Source: Halioglobus japonicus
GTDB lineage: Bacteria > Pseudomonadota > Gammaproteobacteria > Pseudomonadales > Halieaceae
Assembly: GCF_001983995.1 (NCBI RefSeq)
Contig: NZ_CP019450.1
Location: forward strand, 3,100,001 to 3,164,000
Direction of reading: 5' to 3'
DNA: 64,000 nucleotides
Shown: positions 26,000-34,837 of the stretch, piece by piece
How positions within the stretch are numbered: position 1 is the stretch's first letter
Layout: each line of letters begins with the position of its first letter
Made by a program: the position numbers and the translations under genes
Notes under the pieces: generated by a model
Databases searched by the model: none
What the model was told of the DNA's origin: nothing
What the model saw: only the letters and a program-made list of their open reading frames with translations

Positions 26000-26956
26000 A
26001 TGGGATTACTCGTAGACGGCAAGTGGCAGGACACCTGGTACGACACTAAATCTTCCGGCGGTAAGTTTGTGCGCGAGGATGCACAGTTCCGCCACTGGAT
26101 TACCCCCGACGGCAGCGCCGGCCCCAGTGGTGAGGGTGGCTTCAAGGCAGAGCCAGGTCGGTACCATCTGTACGTATCATTGGCCTGTCCCTGGGCGCAT
26201 CGCACCCTGATCATGCGCACCCTAAAGGGGCTTGAAGACCTTATTTCGGTCTCGGTGATCAGCCCGATCATGTTGGAAAACGGTTGGACCTACGACGAGA
26301 CCACCGGCAGCTCTGGCGACGCATTGAACCAGCGCCAGTTCCACCATCAGGTCTACACCGATGCCGACAGCACTTACTCAGGCCGGGTCACAGTACCCGT
26401 CCTCTGGGACAAAGAGCGCAATACCATCGTCAACAATGAGTCCTCAGAAATTATCCGCATGCTCAACACAGCGTTTAATGACTTAACGGGCAATACAGAT
26501 GACTACTACCCCGAGGCCATGCGCACAGGCATCGATGAGTGGAACGAGCGGATTTACCCGGCCGTGAACAACGGCGTGTACCGCGCTGGATTTGCCACCA
26601 GCCAGGACGCCTACGAAGAAGCCTACCAGGTTTTATTTGCCGAGCTGGATGCACTGGACGCACATCTGCAGAGCAATCGCTACCTCATGGGCGACACACT
26701 GACTGAGGCCGATATTCGATTGTTTACCACGCTGATTCGTTTTGACGCGGTGTATCACGGTCACTTCAAATGCAACCGGCAACGGCTGGAGGACTTCGCC
26801 GCCCTGCCGCGCTACATCCGCGATATTTATCAGCTAACCGGCGTGGCCGCGACAGTCGATTTCGATCACATCAAGCGCCACTACTATGCCTCGCACCTGA
26901 TGATTAACCCCACCGGCGTGGTACCCGCAGGGCCTGATATCGACTACATGAGCTGA
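26000..26956 (+). CDS. Glutathionyl-hydroquinone reductase
   Basis: 318 residues, typical for the Xi-class GST family (YqjG/PcpF/ECM4). The redox-active Cys is in SLACPWAHR (about 55-63); NNESSEIIRMLN binds glutathione, and the helical domain ends with HYYASHLMINPTGVVPAGP, a family-specific tail. It reduces glutathionyl-hydroquinones to hydroquinones. AGGAGG before ATG 26000. In operon with DoxX; a strong terminator follows. Confidence 0.93.
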   Translation: MGLLVDGKWQDTWYDTKSSGGKFVREDAQFRHWITPDGSAGPSGEGGFKAEPGRYHLYVSLACPWAHRTLIMRTLKGLEDLISVSVISPIMLENGWTYDETTGSSGDALNQRQFHHQVYTDADSTYSGRVTVPVLWDKERNTIVNNESSEIIRMLNTAFNDLTGNTDDYYPEAMRTGIDEWNERIYPAVNNGVYRAGFATSQDAYEEAYQVLFAELDALDAHLQSNRYLMGDTLTEADIRLFTTLIRFDAVYHGHFKCNRQRLEDFAALPRYIRDIYQLTGVAATVDFDHIKRHYYASHLMINPTGVVPAGPDIDYMS

Positions 26957-26961
26957 TACAA

Positions 26962-26992
26962 AAAAAGGGAGTGGCCAGGCCACTCCCTTTTT
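26962..26992. terminator. Bidirectional intrinsic terminator
   Basis: AAAAAGGGAGTGG on the left pairs with CCACTCCCTTTTT on the right (apex CCAGG region about 26975-26979), giving a GC stem with A and T tracts on either side. It separates the convergent glutathionyl-hydroquinone reductase and SDR genes and suits both directions. Confidence 0.85.
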
Positions 26993-27008
26993 GTCATCGT
27001 CGCAGGAC

Positions 27009-27788
27009 TTACTTGGGCGGCATACGGATACCACCGTCCATACGAATGACTTCAGCATTCATATAGGGGTTGGTAATACACTCCATGACCGTGAATGCCA
27101 GCTCTTCGCCGACACCCAGACGTTTGGGGAACAGTACTGAGGCACCAAGCTTAGCCTTGAACGCTTCGGCGTGTTCGCCTTCACCGTAGATCGGCGTATC
27201 AATCAGACCGGGCGCTACCGTATTCACTCGAATACCAGCAGAGCTCAGGTCACGGGCAATCGGCAAAGTCATGCCCACTACACCGCCCTTGGAAGCCGAG
27301 TAGGAAGCCTGGCCGATCTGGCCGTCAAAGGCGGCGCAGGAAGCGAGGTTAACAATTGCGCCACGAGCGCCATCTGCATCCATGGGCTCTGTTTTGGCCA
27401 TAGCCGCAGCAGCACGACTCAATACGTTAAAGGTACCAATCAGGTTGACCTGAATGACAAATTCGAAGCCCTTGAGATCCATGGGGTCGTTGTTGCGATC
27501 GATGGTACGCGCAGGCAGCCCCAGCCCCGCAGAGTTAACACAGGCCCGCAGGGGGCCAAGCTCACAGGCAGCCGCTATGGCGGCGTCGGCATCTTCAGTC
27601 TTGGTAACGTCACACTTAACGAACACACCGCAGATTTCTTCAGCGACCTGCTTACCTTTTTCTTCGTTGAGATCAGCGATGACCACTTTGGAGCCGGCCT
27701 CAGCCAGCTGACGTGCGGTCGCCTCGCCGATGCCGGAAGCACCGCCGGTAACAATGGACGAACTACCCTGCAGATTCACTCTTGGCAT
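27009..27788 (-). CDS. SDR, 3-hydroxyacyl-CoA dehydrogenase type II-like
   Basis: 259 residues from ATG 27788 (GGAA upstream); longer readings lack a ribosome site. [21 protein letters not shown] is the NAD motif (abbreviated: TGGASGIG), NSAGLG the NAG motif, Ser of NLASCAAF and YSASKGG (catalytic Tyr/Lys) complete the site; ends [11 protein letters not shown]. Closest in style to HSD17B10/2-methyl-3-hydroxybutyryl-CoA dehydrogenases. Likely acts in acyl-CoA beta-oxidation together with nearby acyl-CoA genes. Confidence 0.85.
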   Translation of the reverse strand: MPRVNLQGSSSIVTGGASGIGEATARQLAEAGSKVVIADLNEEKGKQVAEEICGVFVKCDVTKTEDADAAIAAACELGPLRACVNSAGLGLPARTIDRNNDPMDLKGFEFVIQVNLIGTFNVLSRAAAAMAKTEPMDADGARGAIVNLASCAAFDGQIGQASYSASKGGVVGMTLPIARDLSSAGIRVNTVAPGLIDTPIYGEGEHAEAFKAKLGASVLFPKRLGVGEELAFTVMECITNPYMNAEVIRMDGGIRMPPK

Positions 27789-27877
27789 GATGATTTCCTT
27801 GATAACTGAGTTAGAAATTGAGTCGGTATCTGGTTCCGAGGGCCGCATAGTACCCCACTTCAGGCGGATTGAACCTG

Positions 27878-27911
27878 ACCGCAGGTGACAACAACATTTA
27901 CCGCAGGTGAC
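27878..27911. promoter_or_regulatory. Direct repeat ACCGCAGGTGAC x2, 22-bp period
   Basis: The 12-mer occurs at 27878-27889 and 27900-27911, two helical turns apart and about 90-120 bp upstream of the SDR start. The first copy is also part of a small palindrome ACCTG-ACCG-CAGGT. It resembles a tandem regulator binding site. Confidence 0.4.
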
Positions 27912-27961
27912 GCCCTACAAGATCGGTTCGGCTGCGCGCAGACGGCGCCGCAAGGGCCTGG

Positions 27962-28891
27962 CTACGTCTCGATAGCCAGGGTGCGCCGCAGGAACGTGGC
28001 ATGTGCTGCCATATAGTCCCGGGTAACCTGGGCTTGCCGTGCAATGATTTCGAACCCGTGAAAGCCGCCAGGGGCGGTATGGAACTCGCAGGCAACACCT
28101 GCTGCACGCAGGCGCTCTGCATAGTGCGTGGATTCGTCGTAGAACAGGTCCGCATCACCAATCCCAATCCAGGTTTCAGGCAGGCCTGTCAGGTCCTGGC
28201 GCCTGGCGGGAACCGCGTACTCACGCACCTCAGGCTCACCGGGGGCGTGCCCGAGAAAGTGGCCCCAGCCTGCGCGGTTACTCTGGTTATTCCACACCGC
28301 GTGCTTGATCGCATCCAGTTGAGTATTAGCGGCGGTCTCGTCGTCCAGCATCGGGCAGAACAGCCCCTGGGCCACAGGTTGCACCCCGCCTTCATCGCGG
28401 ATGCGATGCGCCAGTAAGGCGGTGAGACAACCGCCTGCACTCATACCAGAGATGGCGATGCGGGCAGGGTCCACACCCAGCGAAGGCGCCTGCTGCTGGA
28501 GCCATAGCCAGGCGGCATAGCAATCATCTGGAGCCGCAGGATACGGATATTCGGGCGCGAGGCGGTAATCCACCGACACCACCACTACGCCAAGGTTCTG
28601 CACCCACTGGAGACACTGATAATCATCCATAGGGACGCTGCCGATTATCAGCCCACCACCGTGAATCCACAGAACTGCCGGGCCTGTCCCGCCACCCTCG
28701 GGGGCATAAACCCGGACACCGAAGTCGCCGCAATCGTGGTCGTTGACGACCACGCCCGCAGGGGGCGTCAGGCTCTTAGTCCGCCCTGTAATCCGCTTGC
28801 CCAGCCACAGCACCCACCCCCAGTCGAGACGAATACCAGGGAGACGCTTAAAGATGCCGCGCAATTCAGGGTTAATGCGTTCAATATCCAA
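27962..28891 (-). CDS. Alpha/beta hydrolase (HSL-type esterase)
   Basis: 309 residues. WIHGGGLIIGS (about 76-86) is the HGGG oxyanion motif of the hormone-sensitive-lipase family; ISGMSAGG (about 150-157) holds the nucleophile Ser (GxSxG with Met in place of the usual Asp); IGIGDADLFYDE the Asp and GGFHGFE the His of the triad. Cytosolic carboxylesterase on short acyl esters is the usual role. Same strand as the SDR downstream and the MmyB-type regulator upstream. Confidence 0.88.
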   Translation of the reverse strand: MDIERINPELRGIFKRLPGIRLDWGWVLWLGKRITGRTKSLTPPAGVVVNDHDCGDFGVRVYAPEGGGTGPAVLWIHGGGLIIGSVPMDDYQCLQWVQNLGVVVVSVDYRLAPEYPYPAAPDDCYAAWLWLQQQAPSLGVDPARIAISGMSAGGCLTALLAHRIRDEGGVQPVAQGLFCPMLDDETAANTQLDAIKHAVWNNQSNRAGWGHFLGHAPGEPEVREYAVPARRQDLTGLPETWIGIGDADLFYDESTHYAERLRAAGVACEFHTAPGGFHGFEIIARQAQVTRDYMAAHATFLRRTLAIET

Positions 28892-28978
28892 AATCTGCTT
28901 TCCTCAGGGTGGGTTTACGAAACAATCGAGGCATTGAACGGTGCCAGAAAATTCGGCCGCCGAAAAGATCGACACCAA

Positions 28979-29827
28979 TCAATAGGCCAACAAAGGATGC
29001 CGCAGGTCGCCTTGCACAAGCACCGAGAGGTCGACGGCTTCGTCTTCCGGGTACAGGGTATTAATCGTCAGATTAGGTTCAGACACATAGGCGTTAGGTC
29101 CCATGGCACCAACAGTCTGACTGACGTTGAAAAACGTTTGTGATACGCCGTCAACTTCCAACTGTATGCGATAGCTTGCCATGGGCTCCAGACTCGCGCC
29201 CCGCTCACGCCAGTCTTCCGGCACATTGGGCGAGTTCATCAATCGGTCCAGTTGAGCCTGATCTTCTTCACTTCCACGCATCAGCGCAGCCTGTTGCAGC
29301 GACATGAGAATTACCGACAAGGTGTCTTCCCATCCGTTCTTCATTGTTGCTGCCCCCTGGCGACTGAATAGAAAGTCAAAATGATTGCTGACCTGACTCA
29401 GCGATGCTTCGCCTATAGCATTACTGAACAGCCCCACCCAGCCACGATTGACCATAAGAATATTACTGGCACCATCGATCAGCGTTGCCGGGTATGGGTC
29501 GAGGGCCCGCAATGTCATGGTCATCGCCTTGCGCAGCCAGCGCATTTGTGGCGCGTGGAAATCCACCCTGGTGACATTGGGGTTGAAGCCCGCCGCTATG
29601 AGCAGATGGTTCGTATCTCGTTCGCCGAGGGCCAGCTCCCTGGCTATGCCAAGCACCAGCGCCTTGCTGGGCAGGGAACGACCATTTTCTAATCGGCTGA
29701 TATGGCGCGGGGAAGAATCTAGCTTCGAGGCCAGCGTTTCCTGGTTCATTGCCCGCACCCCACGCCAGAATTTGAGCAGGCGCCCGAAAGGGAGTTCGAT
29801 GGCAGTGTAGGAGGCAGAACCGGACAT
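28979..29827 (-). CDS. XRE-family regulator with MmyB-like ligand domain
   Basis: 282 residues. The N-terminal HTH is at about 15-70 (LLKFWRGVRAMNQETLASKL, SPRHISRLENGRSLPS), followed by the MmyB-like sensor domain (LRALDPYPATLIDGASNILMVN, then TLYPEDEAVDLSVL). This family often binds fatty-acid-like ligands. Divergent from the acyl-CoA dehydrogenase at 29903 with only about 75 bp between, so it probably regulates that gene. Confidence 0.88.
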   Translation of the reverse strand: MSGSASYTAIELPFGRLLKFWRGVRAMNQETLASKLDSSPRHISRLENGRSLPSKALVLGIARELALGERDTNHLLIAAGFNPNVTRVDFHAPQMRWLRKAMTMTLRALDPYPATLIDGASNILMVNRGWVGLFSNAIGEASLSQVSNHFDFLFSRQGAATMKNGWEDTLSVILMSLQQAALMRGSEEDQAQLDRLMNSPNVPEDWRERGASLEPMASYRIQLEVDGVSQTFFNVSQTVGAMGPNAYVSEPNLTINTLYPEDEAVDLSVLVQGDLRHPLLAY

Positions 29828-29902
29828 GGTATGTCATGTTATCTTCGCTCCGGATTCGCCACAATAGCCATCACAACTGCAATGCAAACAAAGAGGTAAA
29901 CC

Positions 29903-31708
29903 ATGCCCGCCCCCTTGATGAGCGATCGCGACCTGGAATTCATGCTGTATGAACTGTTCGATACCGAGGCGTTGACGCAGCGCGCCCAATACGCAGACCA
30001 TAACCGGGAAACTTTTGACGCCACTCTGGGCACGGCCAAAACCGTGGCAGAGAAGGTGCTGCTGCCGTTCCGGCAGAAGGCCGACAACGAACAGCCCACG
30101 TTCGACGGTGAAAAGGTACACATGATCCCCGACATCAAGGTCGGCGTGGACGCTATCATTGAATCGGGCCTGGCCACTCCCACTGCAAGTTACGAGACAG
30201 GTGGTATGCAACTGCCCTATATCGTAGCCAATGCCGCAACATCCTATCTGGTGGCTGCCGGTGGTGTTGCGACCGGCTATACCGGCCTGACGACCGCCAA
30301 TGCAAACCTCATTGAAGCGCACGGCAACCAGGAGCAGATTGAAAAGTGGGTGCATCCCATGCGTTCGGGCCGCTTCGCCGGCACCATGGCAATGACCGAA
30401 CCCGGCGCCGGTTCCGGCCTCGCCGACCTTACCACCACCGCGGTCAAACAGGCTGATGGAAGTTTCCGTGTCTCTGGCAGCAAGATTTTCATTTCCGGCG
30501 GCGACCATGAACTCAACGAGAATATCGTGCATCTGGTACTGGCCCGAGTGAAAGGCGCGCCCAAAGGCGTGAAAGGTATCTCGCTGTTTATTGTTCCGAA
30601 ATTCTTGGTCAACGACGACGGTTCTGTCGGCGAGCGCAACGAAGTCGCCCTGGCCGGGCTGTTCCACAAGATGGGCGGCCGAGCCCAGACATCGACCGCG
30701 CTCAGCTTCGGTGAGCAGGACGGAGCCGTTGGCTATCTTGTCGGCGAAGAGAACAAGGGGCTGATGTACATGTTCCACATGATGAACGAAGCGCGCATCA
30801 TGGTGGGATCATCCGCTGCCGTCACTGGCGTGGCAGGCTACCAGTACTCGCTGGACTACGCCAAAGAGCGCCCCCAGGGCCGTTTGCTGTCAGAGAAAGA
30901 TCCGCATGCGCCGCCGGTTAACATCATTGAGCACCCGGACATCCGCCGCATGCTACTTGCACAGAAGGCCTACGCTGAAGGCGCACTCGCACTGTGCCTC
31001 TACGGCAGCTACCTGGTGGACGATGAAAAAACCGCCGCGACCGAGGAAGAGCGCCAGGCCGCTCATACACTGCTCGACTTCCTCACGCCAATCATCAAGA
31101 CCTGGCCCTCTGAATACGGGCCCAAAGCCAACTACTTTGCGATCCAGGTACTCGGTGGCCATGGCTACATCAACGAACATCCGGTGGAAATGTTCTACCG
31201 CGACAACCGCCTGAATCCGATTCACGAAGGTACCACCGGCATTCAGTCCATGGATTTGCTGGGGCGCAAAGTGCCCATGAATGGTTTTGCCGGTTACACC
31301 GCGTGCTTGAATGAGATCGAAAAAACGATTGCCCTGGCTGCCTCGCGCGACAATCTTAGCGCCTACGCGACACAGTTGGCGGATGCCGTCACCCTGCTCA
31401 AGTCAACTACAGAAGCCGTGCTGGGCGCCACCCAGTCGCAGAATATTGACGCGGTATTCTCCAACTCTGTGCAGTACCTGGAGATGTTTGGTCACGTGGT
31501 CATTGCCTGGCTATGGCTGAAGCAGGCCTGCGTCGCAGACCTTGCCCTGGAGCAGCAACCTCACGAAGCCGATGAACAGTTCTATCGCGGTAAGTTACAG
31601 GCCATGCAGTACTTCTTCCGCATTGAGCTTCCCGAGATCCGGCACTGGGCCAAGATCATTGGCGAGGTGGATACAACCAGCTACGACATGCAGGCCGCCT
31701 GGTTCTAA
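29903..31708 (+). CDS. Acyl-CoA dehydrogenase, large (about 600-residue) type
   Basis: 601 residues. An N-terminal extension precedes GTMAMTEPGAGSGLADLTT (FAD/substrate loop), GSKIFISGGDH, and the C-terminal VLGGHGYINEHPVEMFYRDN and HEGTTGIQSMDLLGRKV, where Glu of the EGTTGIQ block is the usual catalytic region. The extra C-terminal ~130 residues match the long class used for long-chain or modified acyl-CoAs. Divergent from an MmyB-type regulator that may sense acyl ligands. Confidence 0.92.
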   Translation: MPAPLMSDRDLEFMLYELFDTEALTQRAQYADHNRETFDATLGTAKTVAEKVLLPFRQKADNEQPTFDGEKVHMIPDIKVGVDAIIESGLATPTASYETGGMQLPYIVANAATSYLVAAGGVATGYTGLTTANANLIEAHGNQEQIEKWVHPMRSGRFAGTMAMTEPGAGSGLADLTTTAVKQADGSFRVSGSKIFISGGDHELNENIVHLVLARVKGAPKGVKGISLFIVPKFLVNDDGSVGERNEVALAGLFHKMGGRAQTSTALSFGEQDGAVGYLVGEENKGLMYMFHMMNEARIMVGSSAAVTGVAGYQYSLDYAKERPQGRLLSEKDPHAPPVNIIEHPDIRRMLLAQKAYAEGALALCLYGSYLVDDEKTAATEEERQAAHTLLDFLTPIIKTWPSEYGPKANYFAIQVLGGHGYINEHPVEMFYRDNRLNPIHEGTTGIQSMDLLGRKVPMNGFAGYTACLNEIEKTIALAASRDNLSAYATQLADAVTLLKSTTEAVLGATQSQNIDAVFSNSVQYLEMFGHVVIAWLWLKQACVADLALEQQPHEADEQFYRGKLQAMQYFFRIELPEIRHWAKIIGEVDTTSYDMQAAWF

Positions 31709-31721
31709 ATCAGGGCAACAC

Positions 31722-31757
31722 AAAAAAGGCGTTAACGCGCTATGTGCGTTAACGCCT
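31722..31757 (-). terminator. Intrinsic terminator of the S9 peptidase gene
   Basis: AGGCGTTAACGC (31727-31738) and its exact complement (31746-31757) form a 12-bp stem with a 7-nt loop. On the minus strand it is followed by T6 (A6 at 31722-31727), the correct polarity for the S9 peptidase gene; it may also stop the convergent acyl-CoA dehydrogenase transcript. Confidence 0.8.
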
Positions 31758-31793
31758 GTCCACACAATGAATAAAAGTTACCCGCGGTAAGTG

Positions 31794-33848
31794 CTAGCCG
31801 GCACCGTCACTCTGTTCTGGCTGGTAGCGTTCAAACCAGGCCAGAATAGCGGCCACTTTCCCCAATAACTGGCTGGGGCGCTTCGCAATACTGTGCGAGG
31901 CACCCGGCATTCTCACTATGGCGGTATCTACGCCCTGCAGTTTCAGTGCCGCATAGTACTGCTCGGTTTCCCACATGGGTGTGCGCCAATCAGACTGCCC
32001 TGTTAACAGCATGGTGGGCGTGGTCACATTACCCACAAGCGACAACGGGGATCGCTCCCAATAACGCTCAGGGTTTTCCCAGGGCATTTCGCCGAACCAG
32101 TAACGGGCAAAGAACGTGGTCATGTCTGCCGACAGCACAAAGCTGGTCCAATTAATCACCGGCTTGGCGACCACCGCAGCGCGGAAGCGGTCGGTCTTAC
32201 CGACGATCCAGGCCGTCAGCGTGCCGCCACCGCTGCCGCCGGTGACATAGATTTGATCTTCATCCACATAGCCCTTGGCCAGCAGACCATCAACCGCTGA
32301 CATCAGATCGTCGTAGTCTTCACTCGGATAGTTGTGGTGAATCTCATCGATAAACGCCTGACCGTAGCTGGTGCTGCCGCGGGGGTTGGCGTAGAGCACC
32401 ACATAGCCCGCCGCTGCAAACAGCTGCACTTCGGACGAGAAGTGCGGACCATAGGCGGTTGATGGGCCGCCGTGAATCTCCAGGATCATCGGGTACTTTT
32501 TGGTCGGATCAAAACCCGGCGGCTTCACAATCCAGCCCTGGATATCCAGGCCATCGTGAGAGGATGTTACCCACATCTCTTCAACCTGCCCCAGCTCGCG
32601 CTGGGAGAGGATGTTTTGGTTAAGCTGGGTGATCTGCTCGCCGGCACGATTGGCGCGGCCGCTGGCCAGCTCCGCCGGTGAGTACGGGCCACCCACGGTA
32701 TAGGCCATCACGTCCTTGCCGCCCACATCAAATTGAGCGCCGGTGTAGGGGCGACCAAAGGCCACGCTGCCCAGGGCGCGCGTAATCTCTTTGAGATTGC
32801 CAGACAAATCCGTGCTGGCCAGTACCGTGTCGCCCTTGTCGTCATAGCTGATGTAGAGACGCTTGCTATTGGCTGACCAGCGCACCGCCGTGACACCGCG
32901 ATCGAGATCGGGAAGCACTGCGCGCGATTTGCCGGACGACAGATCCATCACGTACACATCGTTTTGATCAGCCGCCAGTTCCTCGTCGTCATAGCCAAGG
33001 TAGGCCAGCTTGCGACCATCCGGTGAGACCCTGGGGCTGCTGTCCGGGCCCTTGCGATCGGTGAGCTGTTCGATTTCACCAGTTGCCACGTCAAGACGGT
33101 AGAGCTCTGACTCACGCGCCTGGTAAAGCCAATCGTCATCGGTATTCGCCGAGAGATACAAAGCCTTGCTGTCGCTACCCCAACTGAGGCTGCTGCTGTA
33201 ATTGAAGTCACCAGAGGTCACCTGGCGCACGCTACCGCCGTTGGTAGACACCAGGAACACATGGGTGTGCCCGGGCCTGATCTCCCCTGCCCCGTCAAAG
33301 CGGAACACCGGCTTGTTGACCACCGTGGGTGGTTTTGCCCACTTAGCCCCCTTGGGGGCCGCGGGCAGGCTGCCAATAGTTTCTGCCTTGGCCGGCACTT
33401 TCATGGTGAAGGCAATCCAATTGCCATCGGGCGAAAAAGCGAGATTACCAGGCGACGCCGGCAACCGCGTCAGCTGCGCGGTGTGGCCACTGTCGAGCCA
33501 ATGCATAAATATCTGCGCGCCGGTGTCGTCGCTGGCCACCCAGGCCAACCGATTATCATCCGGCGCCACCGCCAGCGACCCGGCATTCATTGCCCCGGAC
33601 GTAATCGGCCGGTGCTGCCCCCCATCGCTGTCGATCATCCACACATTGGTGCGGCGTCGGTCCTGCATAATATCCATGGATTGGCGCAGATAAAAAATGC
33701 TCTCGCCATTACCGCTCACAACAGGCTGGGTGGCTTGCTGAAGCTGGAAGATGTCTTCGGGTTGCAGGGGTGAGAGGCTGTAAGTGGAGGCACTAAAGGC
33801 CATTAAAAGCGCACAGGCGCCGCCAAGCAGGGTGGGTTTGTTACGCAA
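31794..33848 (-). CDS. S9 family (prolyl oligopeptidase-type) peptidase, exported
   Basis: 684 residues. Signal peptide in the first about 24 residues (LLGGACALLMAFSASTYSLS). A WD40-like beta-propeller region with repeated SPDG..LAYL/WIAF strands fills the first two thirds; the C-terminal alpha/beta hydrolase has IHGGP, GGSGGG (nucleophile Ser, about residue 540), SDWRTP (Asp) and ASHSI (His). It is a periplasmic dipeptidyl- or acylaminoacyl-peptidase. Own transcript with terminator at 31722-31757. Confidence 0.9.
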   Translation of the reverse strand: MRNKPTLLGGACALLMAFSASTYSLSPLQPEDIFQLQQATQPVVSGNGESIFYLRQSMDIMQDRRRTNVWMIDSDGGQHRPITSGAMNAGSLAVAPDDNRLAWVASDDTGAQIFMHWLDSGHTAQLTRLPASPGNLAFSPDGNWIAFTMKVPAKAETIGSLPAAPKGAKWAKPPTVVNKPVFRFDGAGEIRPGHTHVFLVSTNGGSVRQVTSGDFNYSSSLSWGSDSKALYLSANTDDDWLYQARESELYRLDVATGEIEQLTDRKGPDSSPRVSPDGRKLAYLGYDDEELAADQNDVYVMDLSSGKSRAVLPDLDRGVTAVRWSANSKRLYISYDDKGDTVLASTDLSGNLKEITRALGSVAFGRPYTGAQFDVGGKDVMAYTVGGPYSPAELASGRANRAGEQITQLNQNILSQRELGQVEEMWVTSSHDGLDIQGWIVKPPGFDPTKKYPMILEIHGGPSTAYGPHFSSEVQLFAAAGYVVLYANPRGSTSYGQAFIDEIHHNYPSEDYDDLMSAVDGLLAKGYVDEDQIYVTGGSGGGTLTAWIVGKTDRFRAAVVAKPVINWTSFVLSADMTTFFARYWFGEMPWENPERYWERSPLSLVGNVTTPTMLLTGQSDWRTPMWETEQYYAALKLQGVDTAIVRMPGASHSIAKRPSQLLGKVAAILAWFERYQPEQSDGAG

Positions 33849-33925
33849 TGGAGTGTTCCTGTCATATGCATTAAAGCAGGAAAGTATAGAGCAAAAAAAA
33901 CGCCGGTGAGTGACCCGCGTTCAGA

Positions 33926-34837
33926 TTAAGCGCGTTGCTTTTCTAACCAGGGCCCCAACCAGGGCTTGGCTCGCCCGCCGGGCGCCGTGCCCGTGAGCTG
34001 CTCAGAGAGATCCGACGCACGCAGCAGTGCCTCCAGATCGATACCGGTGCCGACGCCCATTTGCTCCAGCATCATCACTACATCTTCGCTGGCCACATTG
34101 CCGCTGGCACCGGGTGCAAACGGACAGCCGCCGAGGCCGCCGATGGAAGCGTCGAAGCGATAAATACCGGATTCCAACGCGGCAAACACCAGCGCCAGGC
34201 CCATGGCGCGGGTGTCGTGGAAATGGCAGCCGAGGCGATCTGCGCCGTGCTCTGCCACCAGGTCGGCAGTGAGTGAGCGCACCTCCATGGGATTGGCAGC
34301 GCCGATGGTATCAGCTAGAACCAGTTGCTCAATACCGGTATCCGTAAAACGGCGCACAATGTCTTTGACTACACCTGGATCGGTGGGCCCATCAAAGGGG
34401 CAGCAAAAAGCGGTGGCAATCGCGGCGACAACAGAAACACCGTCATTCTTCGCCATCTCGAGAATCTGGCCCGTGGCCTCTTCCGCCTCGGCAATGCTCA
34501 TCTTCACGTTGCGTTGAGCCATGCCTTCACTGGCGTACAACACCATATTCACCGTGCGCACACCGGCATCCCGCGCCAGCTCATAGCCTTTGCGATTGGG
34601 AATGAGTGCACTGTAATGCACGCCGTCGTCGGTCGGCAGGCGCCGCACCAGTTCATCAGTGCCCGCCATGGCAGGCACCGCTTTGGGCGATACGAAGCTG
34701 CCTACTTCGATGTTTTTAACACCGGCAGCGGCGATCGATTCGATGAGCGCCAGGCGCTCATCGATGGTGAGAATCTTGGGCTGATTCTGGAGCCCATCGC
34801 GGGGCCCCACATCAGTAAAGACAATGCGATCAATCAC
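33926..34837 (-). CDS. Hydroxymethylglutaryl-CoA lyase family protein
   Basis: 303 residues. TDVGPRDGLQNQP (substrate/metal Asp, Arg), EVGSFVSPKAVPAMA, LADTIGAANP, CHFHDTRAMGLA (metal His pair) and GGLGGCPFAPGASGNVASED (catalytic Cys loop, cited in part as GGLGGCPFAPGASGN) are all present. Splits 3-hydroxy-3-methylglutaryl-CoA to acetyl-CoA and acetoacetate, or a related 3-hydroxyacyl-CoA. Overlaps the upstream CoA-transferase gene by 8 bp; the pair probably activates and then cleaves a dicarboxylic acid. Confidence 0.9.
   Translation of the reverse strand: MIDRIVFTDVGPRDGLQNQPKILTIDERLALIESIAAAGVKNIEVGSFVSPKAVPAMAGTDELVRRLPTDDGVHYSALIPNRKGYELARDAGVRTVNMVLYASEGMAQRNVKMSIAEAEEATGQILEMAKNDGVSVVAAIATAFCCPFDGPTDPGVVKDIVRRFTDTGIEQLVLADTIGAANPMEVRSLTADLVAEHGADRLGCHFHDTRAMGLALVFAALESGIYRFDASIGGLGGCPFAPGASGNVASEDVVMMLEQMGVGTGIDLEALLRASDLSEQLTGTAPGGRAKPWLGPWLEKQRA

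Noticed and set aside
25541..26956. Defence or toxin-antitoxin system
   Set aside because: DoxX plus glutathionyl-hydroquinone reductase is a known electrophile-stress pair; no nuclease, helicase or toxin motifs are present here or elsewhere in the window.
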